A program made the translations under genes and the position numbers. From Burkholderiales bacterium (GTDB taxonomy: Bacteria > Pseudomonadota > Gammaproteobacteria > Burkholderiales > Burkholderiaceae_C): DNA of 64,000 nucleotides. The stretch is taken from NCBI GenBank assembly GCA_016191525.1, contig JACPOK010000033.1, forward strand, positions 62,001 to 126,000. The letters are read 5' to 3'. Of the stretch, positions 43,702 through 53,200 are shown one piece after another. The notes below the pieces were generated by a model. That model was not told the DNA's origin. It saw only the letters and a program-made list of their open reading frames with translations, and searched no databases. Numbering within the stretch: position 1 is the stretch's first letter; every line of letters begins with the position of its first letter.

Positions 43702-44428
43702 ATTTCGGCAGCAGCATCAGCGCGCCGATCAGCACCGGCTGGTGCAGCATGTACCAGGGCAGGCTCCAGCGCCCCAGCCAGGCCAGCGGCGTGGTGGCCC
43801 GTGGCATCGGCCTTTGTACCCATGCGGGGCGCTGCCGCAGCAGCCACTGGCCGGCCGCCATGCCCCACCACATCACGCCCAGCCAGGGGATGAGCGGCAC
43901 GTAGTCCTCGGTGATGGGCTTGCGGCTGATGAGACCCAGCCAGTTCCACGGATTTTCATTGAGGAAATCGGCTGCAACGCCCGTGGAATGTGCGTAGGCC
44001 GCTATGAATTTAAGAGCAATGGCCAGCCCGCCGAAAAGCCACAGCCAGCGGCCCCAGCCCGCCGTGAGCCGCACGACGATGAGCATCAGCGCGATGCCGT
44101 GCAGCACGCCGAAGTAGATGAAGCTCTTGGGAAACATCCAGTACGAACCTGCCGTCACCAGCAGCGCGCACGCCGCCACCTGGCCCCAGCGCTTCCAGAA
44201 GCGCGGCCAGCTCTGGCCCTGCGCCACGGCCATGGCCTGGCCCAGCCCGGCGCAGAACAGGAACAGGCTGACGATGGCGGTGCGCTGCCCGGTCCAGAAC
44301 GGGTCGGCGTAGAAATTCTGCCGGATCCAGCCGGACTGGTTCAGGTCAAAACAAAAGTGGAATGCCGTCATCCACACAATGGCCAACCCGCGCAAGGTGT
44401 CGATGGAGTCAAAGCGTTGGCCGGCCAT
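43700..44428 (-). CDS. DUF1624 / heparan-alpha-glucosaminide N-acetyltransferase-like membrane protein
   Basis: 242 residues with about seven hydrophobic helices. The N-terminal 'SIDTLRGLAIVWMTAFHFCFDL' block is the DUF1624/acyltransferase-3-like signature. Family members may move acetyl groups across the membrane. A TACACT hexamer lies 8 nt upstream of the ATG. The segment at 44001-44020 (gctatgaatttaagagc) resembles the first half of the dispersed repeat. Function not established. Confidence 0.8.
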   Translation of the reverse strand: MAGQRFDSIDTLRGLAIVWMTAFHFCFDLNQSGWIRQNFYADPFWTGQRTAIVSLFLFCAGLGQAMAVAQGQSWPRFWKRWGQVAACALLVTAGSYWMFPKSFIYFGVLHGIALMLIVVRLTAGWGRWLWLFGGLAIALKFIAAYAHSTGVAADFLNENPWNWLGLISRKPITEDYVPLIPWLGVMWWGMAAGQWLLRQRPAWVQRPMPRATTPLAWLGRWSLPWYMLHQPVLIGALMLLPK

Positions 44429-44479
44429 GGACTGCGAGTGTATGGGCTAGCATGCCAACACCGGCAACCAGGAGCTTCC

Positions 44480-45265
44480 ATGTCCATCCGTTCATTTGCA
44501 GCGTGCCTCGCCACGGTTCTCGTCACCGCCTGTGCCTCCACGCCGCCCCCGCCCGTGGCCGAGCTTGCCCCCACCGGCAAGCTGCGCGCCGCCATCAATT
44601 TCGGCAACCCGATCCTGGCCTTGCGCAATGCCGACGGCTCACCGCGTGGCGTGTCGGTGGACCTCTCCAACGAGCTGGGCAAGCGCCTGGGCGTGCCGGT
44701 GGAACTGGTCACCTTCGAGTCGGCCGGCAAGTCGGTCGATGCCGTGATCAACGCGCAGGTGGACATCGGCTTCGTCGCGATCGACCCGGTGCGCGGCGCC
44801 GGCATGTACCAGACCGCGCCCTATGTGGTGATCGAGGGCGCCTACCTGGTGCGCAACAGCTCGCCCCTCACCCGCAACGAGGACGTGGACCGCGCCGGCG
44901 TGCGCATCGCCGTGGGCAATGCCAGCGCGTATGACCTGTACCTCACGCGCGAGATCAGGAATGCGAAGCTGGTGAAGGCCTCGACCTCCCCGCTCGTGAC
45001 CGACCTGTTCCTGGCGCAGAACCTGGAAGTGGCGGCCGGCGTCAAGCAGCAGCTGGAAGCCGACGCCAAACGCGTGGGCGGCGTGCGCCTCCTGCCGGGC
45101 CGCTTCATGGTGATCAACCAGGCCATGGGCCTGCCCAAGGGCCGCGACAAGGCGGCCGCCTATGTGGAGCGCTTCATCGAGGAGATGAAGGCTTCCGGTT
45201 TCGTGGCGCAGGCGCTGGCGCGCCACGGCATCGAGGGCGCTGCCGTCGCGCCCCCGGGCCGCTGA
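44480..45265 (+). CDS. Family 3 solute-binding lipoprotein (amino-acid ABC type)
   Basis: 261 residues. Lipobox VTAC puts the acylated cysteine at 18, followed by a Pro-rich linker. The SBP_bac_3 fold is clear: 'GKLRAAINFGNP', 'GVSVDLSNELGKRLGVPVELV', and 'DIGFVAIDPVR'. AGGAG at 44469-44473 fixes the start; a long upstream extension of the frame is not real. No permease or ATPase genes are adjacent, so it may serve a distant transporter or a sensor. Terminator at its end. Confidence 0.88.
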   Translation: MSIRSFAACLATVLVTACASTPPPPVAELAPTGKLRAAINFGNPILALRNADGSPRGVSVDLSNELGKRLGVPVELVTFESAGKSVDAVINAQVDIGFVAIDPVRGAGMYQTAPYVVIEGAYLVRNSSPLTRNEDVDRAGVRIAVGNASAYDLYLTREIRNAKLVKASTSPLVTDLFLAQNLEVAAGVKQQLEADAKRVGGVRLLPGRFMVINQAMGLPKGRDKAAAYVERFIEEMKASGFVAQALARHGIEGAAVAPPGR

Positions 45266-45282
45266 GAGGCCCGCTCTTTTTT
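45255..45282 (+). terminator. Rho-independent terminator overlapping the lipoprotein stop
   Basis: CGGGCC-gctgaga-GGCCCG stem followed by ctctttttt. The TGA stop lies in the loop. Ends the binding-lipoprotein transcript before the convergent small-protein gene. Confidence 0.75.
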
Positions 45283-45541
45283 ACTTCCAGCCGGCCTGCG
45301 CGCTGCAGGCCTTCTGCGTATTGGGGTTGGCCTTTTCCCACTGCGTGATGGAACGCGTTTCGTTGTTGTCCATCTTGTCGTTCATGCAGGTGCAGTACTT
45401 GGTGATGACTTCGGGCTTGGCGCCTTCATCCTTGTTGTCCGCCTGGCACTGCTTGATCCACTTTTCGTCGTCCGGGCCGGCGAAGGCGGTGGCGCTGGTC
45501 AAGGCTGCGATGGCGAATACGAGTGCGGTGAGTGCTTTCAT
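45281..45541 (-). CDS. Small exported cysteine-containing protein
   Basis: 86 residues. Signal peptide 1-21 (ATAFA|G). The mature ~65-residue protein is acidic/Lys-rich with four cysteines (KQCQ, KYCTCM, KACS), enough for two disulfides in the periplasm. AGGAG at 45548-45552, 6 nt before the ATG, chooses this start over an ATG 54 bp upstream. The spacing of the CTC pair and flanking Cys is reminiscent of small helical disulfide proteins, but no family is recognised. Confidence 0.75.
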   Translation of the reverse strand: MKALTALVFAIAALTSATAFAGPDDEKWIKQCQADNKDEGAKPEVITKYCTCMNDKMDNNETRSITQWEKANPNTQKACSAQAGWK

Positions 45542-45622
45542 GGATTTCTCCTGTTGATGAGCCTGCATGCTAGGCGGCGCACATCCCGGCCGCATGTGAC
45601 TTATTCACCCGCGTTGAGGGCA

Positions 45623-47578
45623 CTAGGCCGTATAGGCAAGACCGGTCTGGGACAACCCCACCAGTCCCACCTGCGTCTGGTTGGCGGCTGACGCCGCCAA
45701 CTGCGCCAGGAAGTCGCCCTGCACACCCGTGTTAATGGAGGCGGTTGCCGATGCGAGCGTGACCGCATCCGGCGCAGCGCCGTTCACAGTCGTCAACAGG
45801 TAGCTGGCGATCTGCTGGTTGCTGGCCGAGGCATTGCCGCCGTTGGCCAGCAATCCCCAGATCGGCAGCCGCATCACGGCGCCCGAAAGGTCCAACAGGG
45901 TGAAGCCCTGGTCGAACAAGCCGATGACGGCCCCCAGCAACGCGGGCTTCTGCGCCAGGGCAACCCGGCCGAGCACCGCGCCGAGCAGCAGTTCCGCCTG
46001 CCCGGCAGCCTGGGCCACTCCCACATCAAAGGCGAGTTTCTGGTCAATGAACACCAGCCTTTCAACGTTGGAAAGGGTGTCGGTGCCTTCGGCGCCGGTC
46101 TTGTCCAGCACGGTGAGGCCGGTGGACGTGCGCGTGACGGTGTAGGCCGTCCGCGCTGCCGCATACCCGGCCGTGTCCGTGCCGGCGCCGCCATCGATGA
46201 CGTCGTTGCCGCCCAGCCCGGCGAAGGTGTCCGGGCCTGCGGTGCCGACGAGCCTGTCGGCACCTGCGGTGCCGGTCGCAGGAACATACGGATAGTCATT
46301 CAGGGCCGCGGAAAGGGACATGGTGGTTTGCGACGTCCACTGCAGATACACCAGGTCGGCATCCCCGTCGCTGTCGACATCAGCCCAGGTGATCGAGTCC
46401 GGCTGGATTCCGCCGGTGGTCGGAAGGACGAAGGCCTGCGAGAACCGGCCGGTGCCGTCGTTGAGCAGCAGCTTGCCGGCCTGGTTGGCGTCATACGCGC
46501 CTCCGCCGGAGGCCGAGAGCAGCAGGTCGGGCGACCCGTCCCGATTGAAATCGACAACGCGGACGAATTTCCACCAGGGCCCCGTGGCATTCGCGACCTG
46601 CTGGGAATAGCGTGCCGCGGTCTCGTCAGTGAATGTCCCACCTCCCCGGTTGATCAGGAACTGCAGGTACCCCGTACCGTAGTAGCTTCCGGTGCTGCCG
46701 TCGCCGCCGCGGGTCACGGACAGGACCAGGTCATTGAGCCCGTCACCATTGAGGTCAACCGCGTCGATGTCCACCACCACTTCAGGCGAAATGGGGCTCT
46801 GGCCCAGCTGGAGGATAGTGCTCGCCGCGAAGCTTCCACGGCCGTCGTTGATCAGCAGCTGGCTGGGCGGTGAATAGCCAAGGCGGCCACTTGAAGAGGC
46901 AGCCGCGTCCCACGTACCCAGCACGAGGTCTGGCGCTCCATCGCCCGTCAGGTCCGCCAGAAGCGACCACGTGTGGCTCAGGCGTCCGGTGGCGCCGGTG
47001 CGCAACCCGGGGGGCAGAAGGGACTGCGTATCGGTGAACACACCCGCGCCGTTGTTCACCAGAAACAGGTCGGACGCTACCGTGGTCAGGGTGCCGCCGA
47101 TGTTGTTGACGATGACGTCCACGTCGCCATCCCGATCCACGTCGCCCGTTGTAACGCCATGGGCCCGGGGCCCGAGGGTGGAAGACACGGTGGCTGTCAG
47201 CCTGCCGGATGGAGTGGAAAGCCAGACCTGGTCATAGCCACCCGCGCCGCTTGCGGCGTGATTGCCGTAGTCCGGTATGTAGACATCGCTGCGTCCATCG
47301 CCATTGAGGTCCGCCACCGCCACTCGCGGCGCAAAATTCACGGTGGGCACCGCGCCGTTGAACATCACGTCGGTCTGGTCCACCCACTGGCCGTTGCCCT
47401 GGCCCATCATCAGCCGGAGCGTGGTCGCCACCGCGCCATCGCCCACCGTTCGATTGATCAGGAAATCAATCTTGCCGTCCCCATTGAAGTCGCCCGCTTC
47501 GATCTGCTGCGGGTAATGGGGGGCGGCCTGCGAAAACGTAAGAACGTCACCCAGCTTGATCGTTGTTGAAAAAGGCAT
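45623..47578 (-). CDS. FG-GAP/VCBS seven-bladed repeat protein with C-terminal RTX/DUF4214-like module
   Basis: 651 residues with no Sec signal. Seven calcium-type DxNxDG loops (near residues 30, 90, 147, 209, 275, 343 and 400) indicate an integrin-alpha-like beta-propeller. Residues 436-470 carry RTX-type glycine/aspartate motifs (GLGGNDVIDGG), followed by 'GTDTLSNVERLVF' and a hydrophobic C-terminal ~125 residues resembling DUF4214. The architecture fits a type I-secreted protein. The last ~215 residues are near-duplicate in the protein at 48868-50217. Divergent from the LuxR gene. No secretion genes in the window. Confidence 0.82.
   Translation of the reverse strand: MPFSTTIKLGDVLTFSQAAPHYPQQIEAGDFNGDGKIDFLINRTVGDGAVATTLRLMMGQGNGQWVDQTDVMFNGAVPTVNFAPRVAVADLNGDGRSDVYIPDYGNHAASGAGGYDQVWLSTPSGRLTATVSSTLGPRAHGVTTGDVDRDGDVDVIVNNIGGTLTTVASDLFLVNNGAGVFTDTQSLLPPGLRTGATGRLSHTWSLLADLTGDGAPDLVLGTWDAAASSSGRLGYSPPSQLLINDGRGSFAASTILQLGQSPISPEVVVDIDAVDLNGDGLNDLVLSVTRGGDGSTGSYYGTGYLQFLINRGGGTFTDETAARYSQQVANATGPWWKFVRVVDFNRDGSPDLLLSASGGGAYDANQAGKLLLNDGTGRFSQAFVLPTTGGIQPDSITWADVDSDGDADLVYLQWTSQTTMSLSAALNDYPYVPATGTAGADRLVGTAGPDTFAGLGGNDVIDGGAGTDTAGYAAARTAYTVTRTSTGLTVLDKTGAEGTDTLSNVERLVFIDQKLAFDVGVAQAAGQAELLLGAVLGRVALAQKPALLGAVIGLFDQGFTLLDLSGAVMRLPIWGLLANGGNASASNQQIASYLLTTVNGAAPDAVTLASATASINTGVQGDFLAQLAASAANQTQVGLVGLSQTGLAYTA
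45626..46273 (-). repeat. C-terminal module shared with the protein at 48868-50217 (copy A)
   Basis: Encodes residues 436-651. Aligned by eye to copy B (48871-49521), the order RTX block, 'LSNVERL', 'LLGAVLGR', 'GLFDQGFT', 'WGLLANGG', 'YLLTTVNG' and 'SINTGVQG' is identical, with most residues conserved. Confidence 0.75.
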
Positions 47579-47685
47579 TCTGGATTCTCCCTAGACGACG
47601 GCCGGACCCCGCGCTTACATTAGACGCTGCACGGTTGCATGCGTACATCCTGCATTTGGGTGATAGGTCTCAAACGGCAAAAAAC
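47579..47685. promoter_or_regulatory. Divergent promoter region: FG-GAP protein / LuxR regulator
   Basis: 107 bp. On the minus strand AGGGAGAA lies just before the FG-GAP start. I see no clear inverted repeat that would mark a LuxR-type operator. Confidence 0.4.
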
Positions 47686-48852
47686 ATGCCCGCAGTTTCG
47701 GCAAACACAAGCGGTTTGGTGGGCGCCATCTACGACGCGGCGCTTGACGCCTCGCTCTGGCCTGCCTTCATGCAAAAGGCGGCAGGCGCCCTTCATGCCG
47801 GCGTCGGGATGTTCTGGCTGCACGATTTCAGCACAGGCAGCGCGGACTTCGGCAGCGACGCGGGCAATGTCGCTTCAGTCACCGGGCTGGATGCGACAGC
47901 GCTTTCCCAGTACGTCAGCCACTACAGTGCGCGGAATGTATGGCTGCCCAACGCGGCCAAATTGCCGGAGGGCAGCGTCACCGTTTCGTCCAGCCTGTAC
48001 CCGGAGCGCCAGCTCAAGCGCACGGAGTTCTATGACGGGTGGCTGCAGGGCCTGGACGTGTTCCACGGCGTCGGCAGTGCCATCGTCAAACGCGAAACCC
48101 GCGACGTCAAGCTGAGCTTCCTGCGGTCCGAACGGGCCGGCCCCTACACCGCCGGCGAGTTGCGCATGGTGCGCGACCTTCTTCCACACATGCGCAATGC
48201 CGTGACACTGCACAGGCGCCTGCATCATTTGCAGGCCTTGTCCGCCGCGGCGCTTGCGGCTCTCGACATGCTGCCGGTCGGCGTGATCCTGTTGACCCCG
48301 GGCGGCACCTTGATGCATGCCAACCGTGTTGCACACCACCTTGCCGCGACCACACGTGCGCTGCAGTTCGGCGGCGGCAAGGTGCTGGCCGCGACCGCCG
48401 CGCTGACGGGCCGGCTGGGCCTGCTGATTGACAGCGCGGTGAGCACAGGCCTGGGCCAGGGCTGCCTGCCGGGCGGGTCGCTGCGGCTGACCGGGCCGCT
48501 CGGTGATGAACTCCAGGTGCTGGTGACCCCCTTGCCGGTGGCGGTCTCGGCTTCGTGGGGCGCCCCGGCGCCAGCCGCGATTTTTTGCAGCAACCCGCGC
48601 GCGCCCGTGCCTGCGCTGACGCAGGCGCTGAGAGCCTTCTATTGCATGACGCCGGCTGAGGCGGAGCTGACCCAGGCACTCGTCAACGGCCAGACCCTCA
48701 AGGAATTCGCGGATGCGCGGGGCGTGTCGATCAATACCGTGCGCACCCAGCTGAAATTCGCCGCCGCGCGGGTCGGGGCGCGGCGCCAGTCCGACCTGGT
48801 GCGCATGGTGCTGACCGGCCCGGCGCTGATGCGGACCAAGGCGCCGGCGTAG
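47686..48852 (+). CDS. LuxR-family HTH transcriptional regulator
   Basis: 388 residues from ATG 47686-47688; a longer frame to 47563 would overlap the divergent gene. The C-terminal HTH (about 325-380) contains 'MTPAEAELTQALVNGQTLKEFA' and 'SINTVRTQLKFAAARVG', a GerE/LuxR recognition helix. The N-terminal ~300 residues lack receiver or autoinducer motifs and look like a PAS/GAF-type sensory region. It lies between two secreted proteins with the same C-terminal module, so it probably controls one or both. Confidence 0.83.
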   Translation: MPAVSANTSGLVGAIYDAALDASLWPAFMQKAAGALHAGVGMFWLHDFSTGSADFGSDAGNVASVTGLDATALSQYVSHYSARNVWLPNAAKLPEGSVTVSSSLYPERQLKRTEFYDGWLQGLDVFHGVGSAIVKRETRDVKLSFLRSERAGPYTAGELRMVRDLLPHMRNAVTLHRRLHHLQALSAAALAALDMLPVGVILLTPGGTLMHANRVAHHLAATTRALQFGGGKVLAATAALTGRLGLLIDSAVSTGLGQGCLPGGSLRLTGPLGDELQVLVTPLPVAVSASWGAPAPAAIFCSNPRAPVPALTQALRAFYCMTPAEAELTQALVNGQTLKEFADARGVSINTVRTQLKFAAARVGARRQSDLVRMVLTGPALMRTKAPA

Positions 48853-48867
48853 CCGCGACGCGCCGTT

Positions 48868-50217
48868 CTACAGCGTGTAAACCAGCCCGGTATCCGCCAG
48901 CCCGACCAGTCCGACCTGGGTCTGGTTGGCCGCCGAAACTGCCAGCTGCGCCAGGAACGCGCCCTGCACACCCGTGTTGATGGAGGCCGTGGCGCTGGCC
49001 AGCGTCGCCGCATCGGGCGCCGAGCCGTTCACCGTGGTCAAGAGGTAGTTGGCAATCTGCTGGTTGGTGGCGCTGGCGGCGCCGCCGTTGGCCAGGAGGC
49101 CCCAGATGTCCAGCCGCATCAGGGCGCCGGAGAGATCGGCGATGGTGAAGCCCTGGTCGAACAGGCCGATCACGGTGCCGAGAAGCGGTGTTTTCGTCGC
49201 CAGCAGGGCGCGGCCGAGCACCGCGCCGAGCAGCAGTTGCGTCTGGCCGGCCGCCTGCGCCACACCCATGTCCAGTGCCACGCTCTGGTCGCTGAAACGC
49301 AGCCGTTCCATGTTGCTGAGCGTGTCGGTGCCTTCGGTACCTGACGGGTTGGCAACGCTGAATCCGGAAGATGTCCGCGTGATCGAGTAGTTGGCCCGCG
49401 CCGTGGAATAGATGGCCGTATCGATCCCGGTGCCACCATCGATCACATCGTTGCCGCCCAGGCCGGTGAACGTGTCGGCCAGTGCGCTTCCCGCCAGGGT
49501 GTCAGCGGCCGCACTGCCGGTCAGCGTGATGCCTGTGGTCACGGCCACGGTGGCCGACCCCACCGGCACGCGCTGGATCGTCATGACGCCTTCGCCTGTC
49601 GTCAGGGTCAACGTGCTGCCGCTGACCTGCGCGCGCAGGCTGCCGGTATTCGACAGGCCCCATTGCCCGTCGGTATTGACCTGCACGCTCAGGGCCAGCG
49701 CCCCGGTCGTGCTGTTCCAGGTGTAGGTGCCCCATTCCAGGCCGCTCTGGCCCGTCGGGTCGCGCGCCGTGGTCCCCTTGTCGGCCACCAGGAAGGTGCC
49801 GTCGGCGAGGAACGTGAACACAATCTGGTCGGTACCGCCGCCCGGGTTGGGGGCGTACCACGAGCCGGCCAGCGCTCCGGCAACGGCGGGGGTGCGCGTC
49901 GCGGTCATCGAGCCCTGGGTGCCGGCCAGCGTCAGCGTGTCGCCGGAGACCCGCATGCTGTTCATGCCGGAATTCGACAGGCCCCACTGCCCGTCGGTGT
50001 TGACTTGTGCCGTTGCCCCGAAGGCGCCACTGGATTCGGTCCAGGTGTAACTGCCCCACTCGATCCCGCTCTGGCCGGTCGGATCGCGCGACTGCGTCCC
50101 CTTGTCGGCCACCAGGAAGGTGCCATCGGCCAGGAAGGTGAAGACGATCTGGTCGGTGCCGCCTCCCGGGTTGGGCGCATACCAGCTGCCCAGGAGAGGT
50201 CCGGTGACAGTGGGCAT
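48868..50217 (-). CDS. Duplicated-domain protein with C-terminal RTX/DUF4214-like module
   Basis: 449 residues from ATG 50215-50217 behind AAAGGAG (50224-50230). Residues 7-110 and 115-217 are two close copies of a ~105-residue beta-rich unit (SWYAPNPGGGTDQIVFTF, ADGTFLVADKG, DGQWGLSN). A short RTX-type block follows (234-268; GLGGNDVIDGG), then the same C-terminal module as the FG-GAP protein. No Sec signal; type I secretion is likely from the layout. The repeat unit resembles small beta-barrel/lipocalin-like domains, but I do not recognise a named family. Convergent with the LuxR gene. Confidence 0.78.
   Translation of the reverse strand: MPTVTGPLLGSWYAPNPGGGTDQIVFTFLADGTFLVADKGTQSRDPTGQSGIEWGSYTWTESSGAFGATAQVNTDGQWGLSNSGMNSMRVSGDTLTLAGTQGSMTATRTPAVAGALAGSWYAPNPGGGTDQIVFTFLADGTFLVADKGTTARDPTGQSGLEWGTYTWNSTTGALALSVQVNTDGQWGLSNTGSLRAQVSGSTLTLTTGEGVMTIQRVPVGSATVAVTTGITLTGSAAADTLAGSALADTFTGLGGNDVIDGGTGIDTAIYSTARANYSITRTSSGFSVANPSGTEGTDTLSNMERLRFSDQSVALDMGVAQAAGQTQLLLGAVLGRALLATKTPLLGTVIGLFDQGFTIADLSGALMRLDIWGLLANGGAASATNQQIANYLLTTVNGSAPDAATLASATASINTGVQGAFLAQLAVSAANQTQVGLVGLADTGLVYTL
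48871..49521 (-). repeat. C-terminal module shared with the FG-GAP protein (copy B)
   Basis: Encodes residues 233-449. See copy A at 45626-46273. DNA of the two copies has diverged mainly at third positions, suggesting an old duplication under protein-level selection. Confidence 0.75.
49567..49875 (-). repeat. Internal tandem repeat unit 2
   Basis: Encodes residues 115-217. Stretches such as tggtcggt-ccgcc-cccgggttggg and cttgtcggccaccaggaagg are shared almost base for base with unit 1. Confidence 0.8.
49888..50199 (-). repeat. Internal tandem repeat unit 1
   Basis: Encodes residues 7-110 of the protein. High DNA identity with unit 2 indicates a recent duplication or continuing gene conversion. 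Confidence 0.8.
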
Positions 50218-50292
50218 GGGAATCTCCTTTGAAGGTGGAGTCCCGATTGAATGCCGCGCGCGGCAGCCCGTCAATCATCCATACGGATGATG

Positions 50293-53200
50293 TCAGCCCA
50301 CCCATTTCCTCGCGTTGCGCCACATCCGCATCCAGGGGCTGAACTCGCTGCGGTCACCCGACGTCCAGCTCATCTGCACGTTGCGGAACACGCGCTCGGC
50401 GTGCGGCATCATGGCCGTGAACCGGCCGTCGGCGGTGGTCACGGCGGTGAGGCCGCCGGGGCTGCCGTTGGGGTTGAACGGGTAGGCCTCGGTGGCGGCA
50501 CCATGGTTGTCGGTGAAGCGCATTGCCGCGATGGCCCGGGCCTTGTCACCGCGGTAGGCAAAGTTGGCGAAGCCCTCGCCGTGCGCCACGGCGATGGGCA
50601 GCCGGCTGCCGGCCATGCCGGCGAAGAACAGGCTGGGCGACTCAAGCACCTCCACCATGGACAGGCGCGCCTCATAGCGCTCGCTGCGGTTGGTGGTGAA
50701 GCGCGGCCAGGCCTCGGCGCCGGGAATGATGTCGGCCAGCTCGGCCAGCATCTGGCAGCCGTTGCACACGCCCAGGGTGAAGGTGTCCTGGCGCTTGAAG
50801 AACTGCTGGAATTGCTGCGAAAGCGGCTCGTTGAACAGGATGCTGCGGGCCCAGCCGATGCCGGCACCCAGCGTGTCGCCGTAGCTGAAGCCGCCGCAGG
50901 CCACCGCGCCCTTGAAGTCGGAAAGCTGCACGCGGCCGGACTGCAGGTCGGTCATGTGCACGTCATAAGCCTCGAAGCCCGCCTCGGTGAAGGTGTAGGC
51001 CATCTCGATGTGCGAGTTCACGCCCTGCTCGCGCAGGATGGCGACCTTGGGCTTCGACAGGTTCAGGAACGGGGCGCCCTTCGACAGGCTCAGGGCAATC
51101 GGATCTTCATTCGGGTCGAAGGTCAACGAGACATGCAGGCCGGGGTCGGACACCTCGCCCGCGGCTGCGTGCTCCGCGTCGGCGCCGGCCGGGTTGTCGC
51201 GCTGCCGGCAGATCTTCCAGCTCACGCTGTCCCAGACCTGGTGCAGGTCGGAAAGTTTCGCGCTGAAGACGGCCCTGGTGTCGCGCCAGACCTGCACCTC
51301 GCCCTTGCCCACTTCGATGGCCGATGAAGGTGGACGCGTCTTCCCGACGAAGTGGCTGTGCTTCGACAGCCCGTGCTCGCGCAGCGTCTGCATCACTTCA
51401 TTGCGCTGCTCCGTGCGTACCTGCAGCAGCACGCCCAGCTCTTCGCTGAACAGCGCCTTGAGCGTCAGCTCCTCGCGGCGCGCGCCCACCTGGCCCGCCC
51501 AGTTCTTGGCATCGCCCGTGTCCATGCGGCTGTCGGAGATGCCGTCGCCTTCCGTAACCAGCAGGTCCACGTTCAGCGACACACCCACATGGCCCGCAAA
51601 GGCCATCTCGCAGGCCGCGGCGAACAGGCCGCCGTCGCTTCGGTCGTGATAGGCCAGGATTTTTCCCTGGGCGCGCAATGCATTCACCGCGTTGACCAGG
51701 CTGATGAGGTCCTGCGGCTCGTGCAGGTCGGGCACTTCGTCGCCCACCTGGCCCAGTACCTGCGCCAGGATGCTGCCGGCCATGCGGTTGCGCCCCTTGC
51801 CCAGGTCGATCAGCACCAGCGTGGTGTCGTCCACCGAAGTGTCGAGCTGCGGCGTGAGCGTACCGCGCACGTCGGCCAGCGTGGCGAAAGCGCTGATGAT
51901 CAGGCTGACGGGCGAGGTGACCTTTTTCTTGTCGGAGCCGTCCGTCCACTGGGTGCGCATCGACAGGCTGTCCTTGCCCACCGGAATCGAGATGCCGAGC
52001 GCCGGGCACAGTTCCATGCCCACGGCGCGCACGGTCTCGTACAGCGCGGCGTCTTCGCCGGGCTCGCCGCAGGCGGCCATCCAGTTGGCCGACAGCTTCA
52101 CGCGCGGCAGCTCGATCGGCGCGGCCAGCAGATTGGTGATGGCCTCGGCCACCGCCATGCGCCCGGAAGCCGGCGCGTCCAGCGCGGCCAGCGGCGTGCG
52201 CTCGCCCATGCTCATGGCTTCGCCGGCAAAGCCCTTGTAGTCGGCCAGCGTCACGGCGCAGTCGGCCACCGGCACCTGCCAGGGGCCCACCATCTGGTCG
52301 CGGTGCGACAGGCCGCCCACGGTCCGGTCGCCGATGGTGATGAGGAAGCGCTTGGAAGCCACCGTCGGATGGGCCAATACCTTGATGGCCGCCTCCTGCA
52401 GGGCGACCCCGGTGAGATCCAGCGGCTTGAATTCACGCTGCACGCTCTTCACATCGCGGTGCATCTTGGGCGGCTTGCCCAGCAGCACGTTCATGGGCAT
52501 GTCCACCGGTGAAGGCTCGCGTTCCCGGGCCACCACCAGCTGGCGCTCTTCGGTGGCGACGCCGACCACGGCAAAAGGACAGCGCTCGCGCTCGCAGAAA
52601 GCCTGGAACTGCGCCAGCGATTCGGGCGCGATGGCCATCACATAGCGTTCCTGGCTTTCGTTGCACCAGATTTCCTTGGGCGCCAGGCCCGACTCTTCCA
52701 GCGGCACGGCACGCAGGTCGAAGCGCGCGCCGCGGCCGGCGTCGTTGCTCAGCTCGGGGAAGGCGTTGGACAGGCCCCCCGCGCCCACGTCGTGGATCGC
52801 CAGGATCGGGTTGGCCTCACCCTCGGCCCAGCAATGGTTGATGACTTCCTGCGCGCGCCGCTCGATTTCCGGGTTGCCGCGCTGCACCGAATCAAAGTCC
52901 AGCTCGGCGGCGTTGGCGCCGGTGGCCATGGAACTGGCGGCGCCGCCGCCCATGCCGATGCGCATGCCCGGCCCGCCCAGCTGGATCAGCAGCGTGCCGG
53001 CCGGGAACAGGATCTTGTGCGTCAGGCCCGCGTCGATGGTGCCCAAGCCGCCGGCAATCATGATGGGCTTGTGGTAGCCGCGGGCGATGTCGCCGACCTG
53101 CTGCTCGTATTCACGGAAGTAGCCCAGCAGGTTGGGCCGGCCGAACTCGTTGTTGAAGGCAGCGCCGCCCAGCGGGCCCTCGGTCATGATCTGCAACGGA

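Noticed and set aside
43646..45265. 539-codon version of the solute-binding protein
   Set aside because: The extension runs antisense through the DUF1624 gene. The lipobox and AGGAG box place the start at 44480.
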